Shown: positions 1 to 9,128 of the stretch, piece by piece
How positions within the stretch are numbered: the stretch's first letter is position 1
Layout: every line of letters begins with the position of its first letter
Source of the DNA: Paenibacillus sp. J45TS6
Lineage (GTDB): Bacteria; Bacillota; Bacilli; Paenibacillales; Paenibacillaceae
Direction of reading: 5' to 3'
Length of the DNA stretch: 64,000 bases
NCBI RefSeq assembly: GCF_018403285.1
Contig: NZ_BOSJ01000001.1
Coordinates: 496,001-560,000 of the forward strand
Program-made: the position numbers and the translations under genes
Notes under the pieces: model-generated
Seen by the model: the letters and a program-made list of their open reading frames with translations, nothing else
Database searches by the model: none
Told to the model about the DNA's origin: nothing

Positions 1-306
1 AATATCTCCAAGGATTTCAGGGAGATCTATAGCTTCATTCTCACCAAGATCATAAATAATATCCAGTTCTTCATCAATCGATTCATTCATAGCAAAAGAA
101 AGTACATCGGTAGGACGATCAATTCCTCGATATTCCTTATTCAGTTCATGAATCTCTTGGTCTGTTACAAAAGTGAGGGCTACCTCGCCATCTGTAATCT
201 TCTCCATCTCGGCAGCTTTTTCAAGCAGTTTCTCCAAAGTCCCAATTAATTCTTCCGTGATCTCAACAACTTCTTGGTTATTATTCCATACCAGTTGCAC
301 ACTCAT
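1..306 (-). CDS. ybeY: Endoribonuclease YbeY, C-terminally truncated by the window edge
   Basis: The visible 102 residues match the N-terminal part of YbeY, the zinc-dependent endoribonuclease for 16S rRNA 3'-end maturation and ribosome quality control. The family block around NKEYRGIDRPTDVLSF is present at about residues 56-71, and the frame stops at LGDI just before the expected metal-binding histidine motif, which lies outside the window. The ATG at 306 is preceded by AAGGAG at good spacing. It follows pgpH by 87 bp, the same order as phoH-pgpH-ybeY in Bacillus. The metal site cannot be checked here. Confidence 0.93.
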   Translation of the reverse strand, partial: MSVQLVWNNNQEVVEITEELIGTLEKLLEKAAEMEKITDGEVALTFVTDQEIHELNKEYRGIDRPTDVLSFAMNESIDEELDIIYDLGENEAIDLPEILGDI

Positions 307-393
307 TTTCGTATGCTCCTTATCTGTATACTCTATTGTTATCTTAATAAGCGGTTAAGTCTAAAGCAATCGCTTTTCGCTGCTGGCTCTAAC

Positions 394-2622
394 TTAACTT
401 TTTGGTTTCTTTATTTCTTCCGGATATTCAATTCGAGAATGGAAAATACCCATTACCGCTTCTTTTAACGTCTTTGCCACAATATCCAGCTCACGCATGG
501 TCAAATCGCAATCATTCAGCTGATGATCATCGAGCCTGCTTTTTATAATCTTCTCAATCATCGTTTCTACCTGTTCTACCGTCGGTTTCCGTAAGGAACG
601 AACTGCGGCTTCCACGCTGTCTGCAATCCCTACAATAGCTGCTTCTTTGGACTGAGCTTTAGGGCCTGGATACCTAAAATCTTCTTCGGTAAAATCAGGT
701 TCTACTCCTGCCTCTTCCGCCTGCTTTATCGCCTTTTGATAGAAAAAGTGCAAGAAGGTTGTTCCATGATGCTGCTCCGCTATGTCACGAATCCGTTTAG
801 GAAGTTTATAATCTTTTTGCATCTCCACACCATCTCTTGCATGAGCGATAATAATGGACTTACTAAGCTTAGGATCCAGTGTGTCATGCGGATTTTCCAT
901 ATTGTTCTGATTCTCGATAAAATAAATCGGTCGTTTTGTTTTTCCGATATCATGATAATAAGAACCCACTCTGCATAAGAGTCCATCTGCACCGATTGCT
1001 TCAGCAGCCGCCTCAGACAAGTTACCTACCATCACACTGTGATGATAAGTCCCCGGTGTTTCTGTAAGCAGTTTACGTAATAACGGGTGATTCGGATTCG
1101 ACAACTCTACAAGCTTCAAAGCGGATAAAATTCCAAAAGTAGATTCAAAGAACGGCATCAGACCAATGGCAAGAATCGCCATCAGAATTCCACCTGCAAA
1201 AGCAAAACCTACTCCGTACAGCGCATTCGTACGATCCCAATCTCCATCTCCCAGAATCGAAAGCATGAAGACTACAAGGGATCCAATCAAAGACACCATA
1301 ATACCGCTTTTCAGTAAAGTGGAGCGCTGACTCGCCTTGTCCGTAGCAAAAATAGCAACAAAGCTGACAATGACAGTAAACAATCCAAAATTGAAATCAA
1401 AATTTTCGTTTTGCTGCGTATTTAGTATAATGCTGGCCACAATCCCAAAAATAATAGCAGAAATATAGGCCAAAGGTATATCGAGCAGCAAGGTAATTAA
1501 CATGACGCCAATCCCTACTGGAGCCAAGTATCCGACGAATACTCTACCATCTGTCTGAAGAAAAGCAACTAAATGCATACTGCCTATCGTAATCACAAAT
1601 ACACATAACAGCATGAGCAGCTGCGCATTGTTATATTTAAATTCCGGATTACTCATTTGCTGCATGTACATAAGGATACCTAATGACAGAAACAGCGACA
1701 GTAACAATAAACCAAACTGCGGCCAATAATTCACTTCATCACGCAAAAGTTTATTATCCGAAAGCAGCTTGTACACTTCTTCGGTAATAATCTCCCCTTT
1801 GGCTACAAGCGTTTCCCCTTCTTCGATGTAAACCGGCGGCGTATTTTCCCGCGCCTTCGCTTTGGCTTCTTTTGTCGCCTCTTCATCGTAGAATTTATTT
1901 GACGTAATAACAAATCGGGTAAGTTCCTGAACCACCTCACGAGAAGTACGGTCATTAAGCGAGCTTGTATTGACCATTTCCGCTACTTTTGCACGTGGAA
2001 TAGATGCATCCGTAATCTGGTCCACCATAAGCCGAGAGACAAGCTCTCTTGCCACAGGTTTCATCTCTTTAATCTGATCTGAAGACAGTCTGGCAATTTT
2101 GATGTAGGTCTCTTCTGGAATACGGTAAGACTGTCCTTCGGTTACTTTACGAATCTCTTCGAGCAGCGGTTCGGAATAAATACCGGAGCTTCGATTATTG
2201 TTAATAAAATTCGATACGGAGTCCTTTAGTCGCTGCGGAATTTCTTGTTTATAGATTTCTATCTTGTCGTCACTTGATATATCATCCTGATTTAAACGGT
2301 CAATACGGTCAAGTATGGATGTAATTAAACTTTCATTACGTAAAGAGACATATTGGTAGATCGGCTGAACACTTTCAGCCGCCTGTTCCTGTGCAAGCGC
2401 CCGTGCTTGATTATCTTGGATCTGCATCGGCGCCTTAATTTCTTTTTCACTACGTGTTCCCTGCTGAATATCATAACGCTCAGGCAACAGACTCGGAGAC
2501 AAACTAACATAGAACAGAATGAGCATAAACAAAAACAGAAGATAGCGGGCTCCCCTGCTATTCTTCCATCCCATTTTCTTATTCTGAAAAGACTTGTCTT
2601 TAGACAATTCCTTAGGGGTCAC
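394..2622 (-). CDS. pgpH: 7TM-HD family cyclic-di-AMP phosphodiesterase PgpH (YqfF)
   Basis: A 742-residue membrane protein. One TM helix lies near residues 26-46, followed by a long extracytoplasmic 7TMR-HDED-type domain, a cluster of about seven TM helices at roughly 320-500, and a cytosolic HD domain. The HD motifs YHHSV (about 528) and YHDIGK (about 554) are the metal-binding, catalytic part. Characterised members hydrolyse c-di-AMP to pApA, controlling potassium and osmotic homeostasis. GTG start at 2622, 17 bp after the phoH stop, with AAAGGG upstream; co-transcription with phoH is likely. Length is usual for the family. Confidence 0.95.
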   Translation of the reverse strand: MTPKELSKDKSFQNKKMGWKNSRGARYLLFLFMLILFYVSLSPSLLPERYDIQQGTRSEKEIKAPMQIQDNQARALAQEQAAESVQPIYQYVSLRNESLITSILDRIDRLNQDDISSDDKIEIYKQEIPQRLKDSVSNFINNNRSSGIYSEPLLEEIRKVTEGQSYRIPEETYIKIARLSSDQIKEMKPVARELVSRLMVDQITDASIPRAKVAEMVNTSSLNDRTSREVVQELTRFVITSNKFYDEEATKEAKAKARENTPPVYIEEGETLVAKGEIITEEVYKLLSDNKLLRDEVNYWPQFGLLLLSLFLSLGILMYMQQMSNPEFKYNNAQLLMLLCVFVITIGSMHLVAFLQTDGRVFVGYLAPVGIGVMLITLLLDIPLAYISAIIFGIVASIILNTQQNENFDFNFGLFTVIVSFVAIFATDKASQRSTLLKSGIMVSLIGSLVVFMLSILGDGDWDRTNALYGVGFAFAGGILMAILAIGLMPFFESTFGILSALKLVELSNPNHPLLRKLLTETPGTYHHSVMVGNLSEAAAEAIGADGLLCRVGSYYHDIGKTKRPIYFIENQNNMENPHDTLDPKLSKSIIIAHARDGVEMQKDYKLPKRIRDIAEQHHGTTFLHFFYQKAIKQAEEAGVEPDFTEEDFRYPGPKAQSKEAAIVGIADSVEAAVRSLRKPTVEQVETMIEKIIKSRLDDHQLNDCDLTMRELDIVAKTLKEAVMGIFHSRIEYPEEIKKPKS

Positions 2623-2639
2623 CAGGAAACAATCCCTTT

Positions 2640-3611
2640 CTATTCTTGATTTTCTGCGGCTCGGTCGTAAGCAGTGATGATTTTCTGCACAAGGGTGTGC
2701 CTTACCACGTCAGTTTCAGCAAAGTAAACAAATCCAATCTCTTCAACACTCGATAGAATCGATTTCGCTTCTATGAGTCCTGATTTCTTACCTCTAGGCA
2801 AGTCGATTTGAGTTACATCTCCGGTGATTACCATTTTGGAACCAAAACCGAGACGGGTCAAAAACATTTTCATCTGTTCCGGTGTGGTATTCTGCGCTTC
2901 ATCCAAAATAATAAAAGAATCATCCAGTGTACGGCCACGCATGTACGCCAGTGGTGCAATCTCTATGAGGCCGCGTTCCAGCGCTTTGGCCGTTTGATCA
3001 GGACCCATTACATCATATAGCGCATCATATAGCGGACGCAGATAAGGATCGACCTTTTCCTGAAGATCTCCTGGCAGAAACCCGAGGTTCTCCCCTGCTT
3101 CGACAGCAGGCCGGGTTAATACAATTCTCTTCACAGATCCTTCTTTTAACGCGGTTACCGCGAGAACAACAGCAAGATAGGTTTTCCCTGTTCCCGCAGG
3201 TCCGATTCCAAATACGATGTCCCGTTTCTTGATGGTCGTAACATAATGCTTCTGCCCAATCGTCTTTACACGAATTGGTTTACCGCGGAAGGTAGTTGTA
3301 ATTTCACCTTTAAATAAGTCAAGCAGCTGATCGGCTCTGAAATCTTTGGCAAGTTCGGTTGCGTACTGGATATCTCTTTCGGAAAGAATGTATCCATTAC
3401 GAATTAATTGCAATAATACTTCAAATAGCTGTTCCATTTTCTCAACTTCATTTCCGTCGCCCCGAATGGTGATTTCGGCTTCACGTGAGTCAATCGTCAC
3501 TGGAATTTCGGACTCCATGAGTTTAAGAAAAGTGTCCTGTGGTCCAAAAAGTGATTGTCCTTCACCTGCGTTCTGAAGAGAGATGCGTATGCTGCGATTA
3601 TGTTCTGTCAA
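2640..3611 (-). CDS. phoH: PhoH-like ATPase (PhoL/YqfE)
   Basis: A 323-residue P-loop ATPase of the PhoH family. Walker A GPAGTGKT is at about residues 136-143 and the Walker B region IILDEAQN at about 229-236, followed by a TGD(V)TQIDLP sensor motif. PhoH proteins resemble the helicase superfamily 1 core and are thought to act on RNA; genetic neighbours such as YbeY support a ribosome or RNA role, but the substrate is not established. The start is TTG at 3611, with a GAGG purine tract partly formed by the yqfD stop region. It sits between yqfD and pgpH as in Bacillus. Confidence 0.93.
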   Translation of the reverse strand: MTEHNRSIRISLQNAGEGQSLFGPQDTFLKLMESEIPVTIDSREAEITIRGDGNEVEKMEQLFEVLLQLIRNGYILSERDIQYATELAKDFRADQLLDLFKGEITTTFRGKPIRVKTIGQKHYVTTIKKRDIVFGIGPAGTGKTYLAVVLAVTALKEGSVKRIVLTRPAVEAGENLGFLPGDLQEKVDPYLRPLYDALYDVMGPDQTAKALERGLIEIAPLAYMRGRTLDDSFIILDEAQNTTPEQMKMFLTRLGFGSKMVITGDVTQIDLPRGKKSGLIEAKSILSSVEEIGFVYFAETDVVRHTLVQKIITAYDRAAENQE

Positions 3612-3617
3612 ATAACC

Positions 3618-4823
3618 TCATTCTCCTTGATCTTCAACTTGGTTATAAACGAGCGGTAATTCAACCGCGATACTTTCTTCTACTTCGAAAAGCACTTTCA
3701 TATAAACTTTACCATTCTCTTTCTTCTCATGCAAAATTTTTTCGCTGATAATCTTAGTACCTTTACCGTTTTTCGCTAAAATATCATTTCTTGCTGCTTG
3801 AAGGCCTTGCCCTTTCACAAACTCTTCACCAAGAGACTGCTCTTTATACAACGTTTCACGGTCAATTTCAGTCATCCAACCCACTGGAAGTTTAAAAGAG
3901 CGCCATTTGAGCGGGTCCACTTCGGTAATTGTCTCAAATTTGCTGTATGGAGTATCTCCATAGCCCCAGAACTGGACTGCTCTGTTTCCGAGCACAAGGA
4001 AGCGACGTTCTTTAGACTCTCCTGTATAAGTGATCTGCTTTTGCAACAAAGGTACTTCAATATTATATTCATGCCAAACAAGCCCTTTTACTTCCCCTTT
4101 GGCTACGACACTCTGTGTGTTCTCTTCGTCCCCAAGAATACCTGATATAAGTACAGCACCCTTCTTGACCCGCATATCCTTCTGAACTACGGGTCTGCCT
4201 TGTTCCGCATAAATTTCAGTGATTACAGCATCCGTCTTGCTGATCAGATGTCTTGGACTCATCAGTGGTTTCTTCTCTGGTTCATCCGCTTCAACGACCT
4301 GAATTGTAACTTTGGTTCCTTCCCGGAGTACCCCGATCCACGAAGCTGCAGGGAGCTGCTTCACCATATCCTTGGCCAGCTCGTCCTGTTCCGGAAGCCG
4401 AAATGAAAATTGAAAAGGATATAACCCTTCTTTACGAGCTACTTCCAAAATTTCTTCTTCTGGTATTTTTATATTCCCTTCTACTTTTACGTCCCATACC
4501 AATGCAGACATGCCATACAATAAAACGAAGAATAAAATGGCGCCCGTTACAAACAGTTTCCGTTTTAGTAGTCTTGCCGTGAAAAAGGGGAGCCCAATAC
4601 GCTGCTTTACCCGTACCCTGCAGCCTGTCCGTTTTAAAAGCGGGCGAAGCTCAAAGAAATCGTCCACCAGAATATTCATACTGGCACTGCGATTACCTAT
4701 TGCTTTGATCTCCCATACATTCAGTCCATGCTTCGCCATTTCATTAATCATGGCTTCGATGTCGCCCCCGAGAAGTACAATATGAACAGTTCCCCTAATA
4801 TTGGCCAAGCCCGGTGTTCTCAC
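3618..4823 (-). CDS. yqfD: Sporulation protein YqfD
   Basis: A 401-residue protein with an N-terminal soluble region, one TM helix around residues 90-110 (LFVTGAILFFVLLYGMSALV) and a large extracytoplasmic domain starting WDVKVEGNIKIPEEEIL, reminiscent of POTRA/FtsQ-like folds. The family is restricted to endospore formers and in B. subtilis is expressed in the mother cell under sigma E. Its GTG start overlaps the yqfC stop (GTGA), so the two are translationally coupled. Function beyond sporulation (cortex or germination) is inferred from the family. Confidence 0.9.
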   Translation of the reverse strand: MRTPGLANIRGTVHIVLLGGDIEAMINEMAKHGLNVWEIKAIGNRSASMNILVDDFFELRPLLKRTGCRVRVKQRIGLPFFTARLLKRKLFVTGAILFFVLLYGMSALVWDVKVEGNIKIPEEEILEVARKEGLYPFQFSFRLPEQDELAKDMVKQLPAASWIGVLREGTKVTIQVVEADEPEKKPLMSPRHLISKTDAVITEIYAEQGRPVVQKDMRVKKGAVLISGILGDEENTQSVVAKGEVKGLVWHEYNIEVPLLQKQITYTGESKERRFLVLGNRAVQFWGYGDTPYSKFETITEVDPLKWRSFKLPVGWMTEIDRETLYKEQSLGEEFVKGQGLQAARNDILAKNGKGTKIISEKILHEKKENGKVYMKVLFEVEESIAVELPLVYNQVEDQGE

Positions 4824-5113
4824 TTGACATCCTCCGTCCCCATATACTGAATATTTTTAATATGGCCTTCTACCGCTACTTCTTCAGGCATAATATTCCG
4901 AATGACAAGCTCTGTACCGCTTACCTCAAGCCGTCCTACAGACAGGTCGAGCACAAGTTTATCTTCGGAGAAATGTACAACACCGCGATGGTTCTCTATG
5001 TATAATTGCTTACTTCCGATCAGGGTTAGCCTCGGCATGTCAAAAAGAACATCCTGCGGCAAATCGAGTACTTCGCTGGTCCATTTGCGCAAATTGCGAC
5101 TGATCCGGGTCAT
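4820..5113 (-). CDS. yqfC: Sporulation protein YqfC (YabP/YqfC family)
   Basis: A 97-residue protein of the YabP/YqfC family. The visible core reads LPQDVLFDMPRLTLIGSKQL followed by a beta-rich tail, as in YqfC. ATG at 5113. It is the first gene of a yqfC-yqfD pair, overlapping yqfD by 4 bp. A plausible sigma-E promoter lies 30-60 bp upstream (separate entry), fitting the mother-cell expression known for the Bacillus pair. Confidence 0.88.
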   Translation of the reverse strand: MTRISRNLRKWTSEVLDLPQDVLFDMPRLTLIGSKQLYIENHRGVVHFSEDKLVLDLSVGRLEVSGTELVIRNIMPEEVAVEGHIKNIQYMGTEDVK

Positions 5114-5144
5114 TGAGCTGGTCTTCCCCCTTCCTGTACTCTAA

Positions 5145-5173
5145 ACCATATGCAGGAAAAGGCTGCTTTATGA
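5145..5173 (-). promoter_or_regulatory. Candidate sigma-E promoter for yqfC-yqfD
   Basis: On the minus strand a -35-like TCATAAA (5167-5173) is followed after 14 bp by CATATGGT (5145-5152), close to the sigma-E pattern (ATA-type -35, about 14 bp, CATACANT -10). The predicted start would fall about 25 nt before the yqfC ATG. Assignment is inferred from match and spacing. Confidence 0.45.
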
Positions 5174-5185
5174 GGATTTCATGAC

Positions 5186-5224
5186 AAAAAGCCGCCTTTC
5201 TCCATGAAGAGAAAAGACGGCTCC
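5186..5224 (-). terminator. Rho-independent terminator of the nfeD-floA group
   Basis: On the minus strand a stem GCCGTCTTTTCTC / GAGAAAGGCGGC with a short loop is followed by TTTTTG. It lies just after the stop of the 5240-5761 gene and separates the floA group from yqfC-yqfD. Confidence 0.8.
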
Positions 5225-5239
5225 TTGGTTAATCCAATA

Positions 5240-5761
5240 TTAATACTTATTGCGAGAATGATAAGGACGTTTTGCCCGCGGCGGTCCTAACACTTCTGCC
5301 CAAATAATCCCTTTACGAATATCGGATGGGTCAGCAAATAACTTTTCCTGTTCATCCGGTTTCTGAGAAGATTGTGCTCTGGAAGCTGCAGCACGCCTTG
5401 CGGCTCGTGCCGCTCTCTCAGACTCCTCTTTTATTCTTTCTAACCTCAGTCTCTCTGCTTCGATCTGTCTGCGCTGTTGCTCCATAATATCATGCTGAGA
5501 TAATTCTTCATTTAGAGAATCTTCTACAGCATTAGGGAAGTATGGAGACGGAGAATCAGCAGCAGGAGTATCATAAGGATTGCGATACTCCCCATCACGA
5601 GAATCAACAGGATCTACAGGAAGTGTAAACTCTCTTGAAGGAGGTCTTTCCGATTCGCCATTCCCTCTCGATTTATTCGCTTTACTTAAAAACGAAATGA
5701 GCGCAAAGCCAATGACAAATACGAAATAGATATTACTGCCTAACCATTCCAGAAGGTTCAT
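5240..5761 (-). CDS. Membrane-anchored protein at the yqfB position, downstream of floA
   Basis: 173 residues: an N-terminal TM helix (NIYFVFVIGFALISFLS, about 9-25), a Pro/Ser-rich linker, a charged Arg/Glu/Ala coiled-coil stretch (about 90-130), and a terminal block ending in EVLGPPRAKRPYHSRNKY that looks conserved. RBS GGTGG precedes the ATG. It follows floA by 13 bp and ends at a strong terminator, so it is the third gene of nfeD-floA-X. The position equals yqfB in Bacillus, but I cannot show homology. A role in FloA membrane microdomains is inferred from the operon only. Confidence 0.75.
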   Translation of the reverse strand: MNLLEWLGSNIYFVFVIGFALISFLSKANKSRGNGESERPPSREFTLPVDPVDSRDGEYRNPYDTPAADSPSPYFPNAVEDSLNEELSQHDIMEQQRRQIEAERLRLERIKEESERAARAARRAAASRAQSSQKPDEQEKLFADPSDIRKGIIWAEVLGPPRAKRPYHSRNKY

Positions 5762-5774
5762 CTATTTCACCACC

Positions 5775-6785
5775 TTATCTGTTTTGGTTATGATCATCCT
5801 GGTCTCTCTTGCTTTCTTCCGGCTTCGCAATAGCACCACGCATCTCTGTATCTGCCTCGATATTGCGATAGTTCATATAATCCATAATTCCAAGTTGTCC
5901 GTTTCGGAAAGCTTCTGCCATCGCGAGCGGCACATCAGATTCTGCTTCAACAACGCGAGCTCTCATCTCAATCACACGCGCTTTCATCTCTTGTTCTTGT
6001 GCAACCGCCATCGCGCGTCGTTCTTCTGCTTTTGCCTGCGCAATTCGTTTGTCTGCTTCTGCCTGTTCCGTCTGCAGATCAGCCCCGATATTTTTACCTA
6101 CACTAACATCGGCAATATCAATAGAGAGAATCTCAAATGCAGTACCTGCATCCAAGCCTTTCTCAAGTACGGTACGAGAAATTCGGTCCGGATGTTCTAG
6201 AACATCTTTATGCGAGTTAGAAGCACCGTTCGTACTTACAATCCCTTCCCCTACACGGGCAATAATGGTTTCTTCACCCGCACCACCGACGAGGCGATCA
6301 ATATTAGCACGAACCGTTACACGTGCTTTAACTTTCACTTCAATCCCGTCTTTTGCTACCGCAGAGACGACTGGAGTCTCAATTACTCGTGGATTAACAC
6401 TCATTTGAACAGCCTGTAGCACATCACGACCTGCAAGGTCAATCGCTGCAGCACGTTCAAATTCAAGTGGAATGTTCGCACGTTGTGCGGCGATCAAGGA
6501 GTTAACCACTCGGTCTACGTTACCACCTGCGAGATAATGACTTTCCAGTTGGTTAATGTTAAGACCAAGTCCTGCTTTTGTAGCTTTAATGAGTGGGTTT
6601 ACAATTCGGCTTGGTACAACCCGTCTCAGTCTCATAGCTACGAGGGTAATAATACTTAATCTGACACCAGACGCAAGCGCCGAGATCCAGAGCATTACAG
6701 GGAAAAAGCTAAAGAACACACTTAATATGATGACCGCAACAACGGCAATTAACAGAATAGCTATCCAACCTGATTCAAATACCAT
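5775..6785 (-). CDS. floA: Flotillin-like protein FloA
   Basis: 336 residues, similar in length to B. subtilis FloA (331). A membrane-inserted hydrophobic N-terminus (about 5-50) is followed by the SPFH/flotillin core ([20 protein letters not shown]) and a C-terminal Glu/Ala coiled coil (about 230-300: [20 protein letters not shown]). Flotillins scaffold functional membrane microdomains and affect fluidity, signalling and secretion. ATG with GGAGG. Located 62 bp after nfeD; the pair is a classic membrane-stress operon, here behind a sigma-W-type promoter. Confidence 0.95.
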   Translation of the reverse strand: MVFESGWIAILLIAVVAVIILSVFFSFFPVMLWISALASGVRLSIITLVAMRLRRVVPSRIVNPLIKATKAGLGLNINQLESHYLAGGNVDRVVNSLIAAQRANIPLEFERAAAIDLAGRDVLQAVQMSVNPRVIETPVVSAVAKDGIEVKVKARVTVRANIDRLVGGAGEETIIARVGEGIVSTNGASNSHKDVLEHPDRISRTVLEKGLDAGTAFEILSIDIADVSVGKNIGADLQTEQAEADKRIAQAKAEERRAMAVAQEQEMKARVIEMRARVVEAESDVPLAMAEAFRNGQLGIMDYMNYRNIEADTEMRGAIAKPEESKRDQDDHNQNR

Positions 6786-6847
6786 GTAGTAAATTCCTCC
6801 AACAAATTAATTTTTTTATAACAGAATCACGCCATCTTATTTAACCG

Positions 6848-8224
6848 TTATTTAACGCCGCTAGCTTCTCTTTCACTTTGTTTCTTCACCACAACACGCG
6901 AACCTTCCACCTTGTAGACATAAATAGGTTCGTTTGCGAGAATATAATCCCCTTCTGTAACCACATCTACACGCTCTGTCCCAATGACAGCCGTACCCGA
7001 TGGGCGAAGCGGAGTCGCACTTGCGCCTTCCATTCCAATCAGGTCTTCTCTGGTTCTAACCGAAGAATATCCTCTGTCAGCCGTCATGTTATCATTCAGA
7101 ATAAAACGATTCCAGATTCCTTTCTCCTTGAACACGATGGCGACTATGATCACAAGTGCAATCGCAGCAGCTGCCGCAATCCCTAAGGAGACAAGTGCTG
7201 TACTTGTATCGTATGCGGCTCGTACGACCCCTGTAATAAGACTCCCAGCACCCAGTACACCCAGAATACCAAAGCTTGGAACAAAAAGTTCAGAGATAAG
7301 GAGTGCAATTCCGATGATAAACAGGAACCACGTTTCCGATCCGCCGATACCTGCCACATAACTTCCACCGAAATAAAGGACAAAGCTCAAGAAACCAACA
7401 ATACCTGGTACTCCAAATCCAGGAACAAACAGTTCAATCAATATGCCGGCGATCCCAATGAATAATAGAATCGTGGAGACAACAGGATGAGTGAGGAAAC
7501 TCGAAAGCTTCTCAAATGTCGTCTGTTCCATCGTATAGATATTATCCGGCGAGTAATTTAACCAAGTAGCTACTTCGGCAGGCGATGAGGCGATTTTGTC
7601 AGCGTAACCAACTTCGAGCGCTTCCTTCGCTGTCAGAGAGATAACTTCGCCCTTTTCTTTGGTTCTACTAATTTCAGGCATTTCAACAACCATATTAAGA
7701 TCAGTCATCCCGCCTGCGATCTCTTTTTTACGATCATTCTTTTCAGCTGCCGCCTGCATGTTTGACTTCCATGTAGCTACTAGCTTGGGATCATCAATAT
7801 AATTATTGCTCCCATCGACCAAAGCTGCCGCACCAATCGTACTCGCCGGAGACATCGCAATATAATCAGAGACCAACGCAATATAACTGCCTGCTGAAGC
7901 CGCATCTCCGTTAATATAAGCTACTGTAGGAATTTTGCTTGCCTGAATCATATCTCCAATTTCTTTTGTCGTTGCGACAAGTCCGCCAGGCGTGTTGATC
8001 TGAAGAACAATCAGGCCTGCCTGCATTTCTTCCGCTTCCTTGAACCCGCGTTCCATGAATTTTTGAAGCCCTCGTTCAATAGGCTGATCTACAGGAATGA
8101 CATACACCGCACCATCTTTCGCAGCAGCCTGAATCCCCTGTGGTTGAACAAAAGCAGAGACGAGAGTAACAAAGAAAGCGATTAAAATAACAACCGGAAA
8201 CTTCCAATTTTTGATTTTATTCAT
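6848..8224 (-). CDS. nfeD: NfeD family membrane-bound ClpP-class serine protease (YqeZ)
   Basis: 458 residues: a signal-anchor (10-32), a ClpP-like/SDH domain with INTPGG and the nucleophile motif DAASAGSYIA (about 103-112), four to five TM helices (about 245-375) and a C-terminal NfeD OB-fold domain. Long NfeD proteins cleave membrane or stomatin-type partners, and flotillin FloA is encoded next door. ATG preceded by GGGAGG. Expression is predicted to depend on an ECF sigma factor of the sigma-W type. Confidence 0.93.
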   Translation of the reverse strand: MNKIKNWKFPVVILIAFFVTLVSAFVQPQGIQAAAKDGAVYVIPVDQPIERGLQKFMERGFKEAEEMQAGLIVLQINTPGGLVATTKEIGDMIQASKIPTVAYINGDAASAGSYIALVSDYIAMSPASTIGAAALVDGSNNYIDDPKLVATWKSNMQAAAEKNDRKKEIAGGMTDLNMVVEMPEISRTKEKGEVISLTAKEALEVGYADKIASSPAEVATWLNYSPDNIYTMEQTTFEKLSSFLTHPVVSTILLFIGIAGILIELFVPGFGVPGIVGFLSFVLYFGGSYVAGIGGSETWFLFIIGIALLISELFVPSFGILGVLGAGSLITGVVRAAYDTSTALVSLGIAAAAAIALVIIVAIVFKEKGIWNRFILNDNMTADRGYSSVRTREDLIGMEGASATPLRPSGTAVIGTERVDVVTEGDYILANEPIYVYKVEGSRVVVKKQSEREASGVK

Positions 8225-8280
8225 TAATTGTTGTACCTCCCTTCTATATCATCCTATAATACCCACCACATAATGTATAT

Positions 8281-8306
8281 TACGTAAGTAAACAATTTAC
8301 GTTTCA
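8281..8306 (-). promoter_or_regulatory. Sigma-W-type ECF promoter for nfeD-floA
   Basis: On the minus strand TGAAAC (8301-8306), a spacer of exactly 16 bp, and CGTA (8281-8284). This is the consensus recognised by sigma W, and in B. subtilis the yqeZ-floA-yqfB operon is in the sigma-W regulon. The -35 box directly abuts the T-tract of the yqeY terminator. Confidence 0.85.
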
Positions 8307-8343
8307 AAAAAAGAAAAACACTCCCTGAGTTAGGGAGTGTTTA
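8306..8343 (-). terminator. Rho-independent terminator of rpsU-yqeY
   Basis: Stem AACACTCCCT / AGGGAGTGTT with a 5-nt loop, followed on the minus strand by TTTTTCTTTTTTT. It begins 9 bp after the yqeY stop. Confidence 0.92.
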
Positions 8344-8351
8344 CGGTTATG

Positions 8352-8795
8352 TTATTGCAGAAATTGTTGAACTGCTTGGCTCACCAGCTTGCCATCCGCT
8401 TTGCCTTTTACTTTCGGCATCAGGGCTGACATGACTTTCCCCATCTCGGCTTTCGAAGAAGCACCGGTTTCCTGGATGGTCTGCTGTACAATGACTTTAA
8501 TTTCTTCTTCGCTAAGCTGTGCGGGAAGGTACTGACTGATTATATCAATTTCCGCTTTGGCATTCTCCGCAAGTTCTGTGCGACCCGCTTTATCAAATTC
8601 TTGGAGGGCATCTTTGCGCTGTTTGATTTCACGACTGAGGATATCAAGCACTTCGTTGTCATCCAAAGGTCTTTTCAAATCTATTTCAAGATTCTTAATC
8701 GTCGAACGAACCAATCGAATGGTGGAGAGTTTGAACTTGTCCTTACTCTTCATCGCTTGCTTCATATCTTCGTTCAATCGTTCGCTAAGATTCAT
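8352..8795 (-). CDS. yqeY: GatB/YqeY domain protein
   Basis: 147 residues, the standalone YqeY family (helical bundle related to the C-terminus of GatB). Typical motifs are LNEDMKQAMKSKDK at the start and the ending KMSALMPKVKGKADGKLVSQAVQQFL. Homologues may help tRNA-dependent amidation or bind tRNA, but the exact role is unknown. ATG with AGGAGG; 15 bp after rpsU, as in many Firmicutes. Confidence 0.93.
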   Translation of the reverse strand: MNLSERLNEDMKQAMKSKDKFKLSTIRLVRSTIKNLEIDLKRPLDDNEVLDILSREIKQRKDALQEFDKAGRTELAENAKAEIDIISQYLPAQLSEEEIKVIVQQTIQETGASSKAEMGKVMSALMPKVKGKADGKLVSQAVQQFLQ

Positions 8796-8810
8796 GTTGT
8801 TATAATCCTC

Positions 8811-8984
8811 CTAAAACTTTCTCTTACGAGCAGCCTCGGACTTTTTCTTACGTTTTACGCTTGGCTTTTCATAATGCTTACGTTTCTTCACCTCAGCCAA
8901 AACACCATCTTTAGCGATAGAGCGTTTAAAGCGACGAAGTGCAGCATCAATAGTCTCGTTTTTACGAACTTTAGTTTCAGACAC
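8811..8984 (-). CDS. rpsU: 30S ribosomal protein S21
   Basis: 57 residues, [18 protein letters not shown] to a Lys/Arg-rich tail ending KRKF, the full S21 length. I chose the GTG at 8984 because AGGGAGG sits 8 bp upstream and S21 begins at this point in relatives; a longer frame upstream lacks support. S21 joins the 30S subunit near the 16S 3' end and aids initiation. First gene of rpsU-yqeY, behind a strong sigma-A promoter. Confidence 0.95.
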   Translation of the reverse strand: MSETKVRKNETIDAALRRFKRSIAKDGVLAEVKKRKHYEKPSVKRKKKSEAARKRKF

Positions 8985-9044
8985 CAGTTTTCCCTCCCTC
9001 CGACCAGACCGTCCAAGAGCATATAACACGGTTCATCAAACTTA

Positions 9045-9074
9045 ATTATAGGTGAAAATTCGTTAGCGTGTCAA
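9045..9074 (-). promoter_or_regulatory. Sigma-A promoter of rpsU-yqeY
   Basis: On the minus strand TTGACA (9069-9074), 18 bp spacer, TATAAT (9045-9050). Both hexamers are perfect; the leader to the rpsU GTG is about 55 nt. Confidence 0.88.
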
Positions 9075-9128
9075 CCTATATACCAATATCGTTTAAAAAC
9101 AAGGTTTTTATGCGCTTTATCTACGAAA

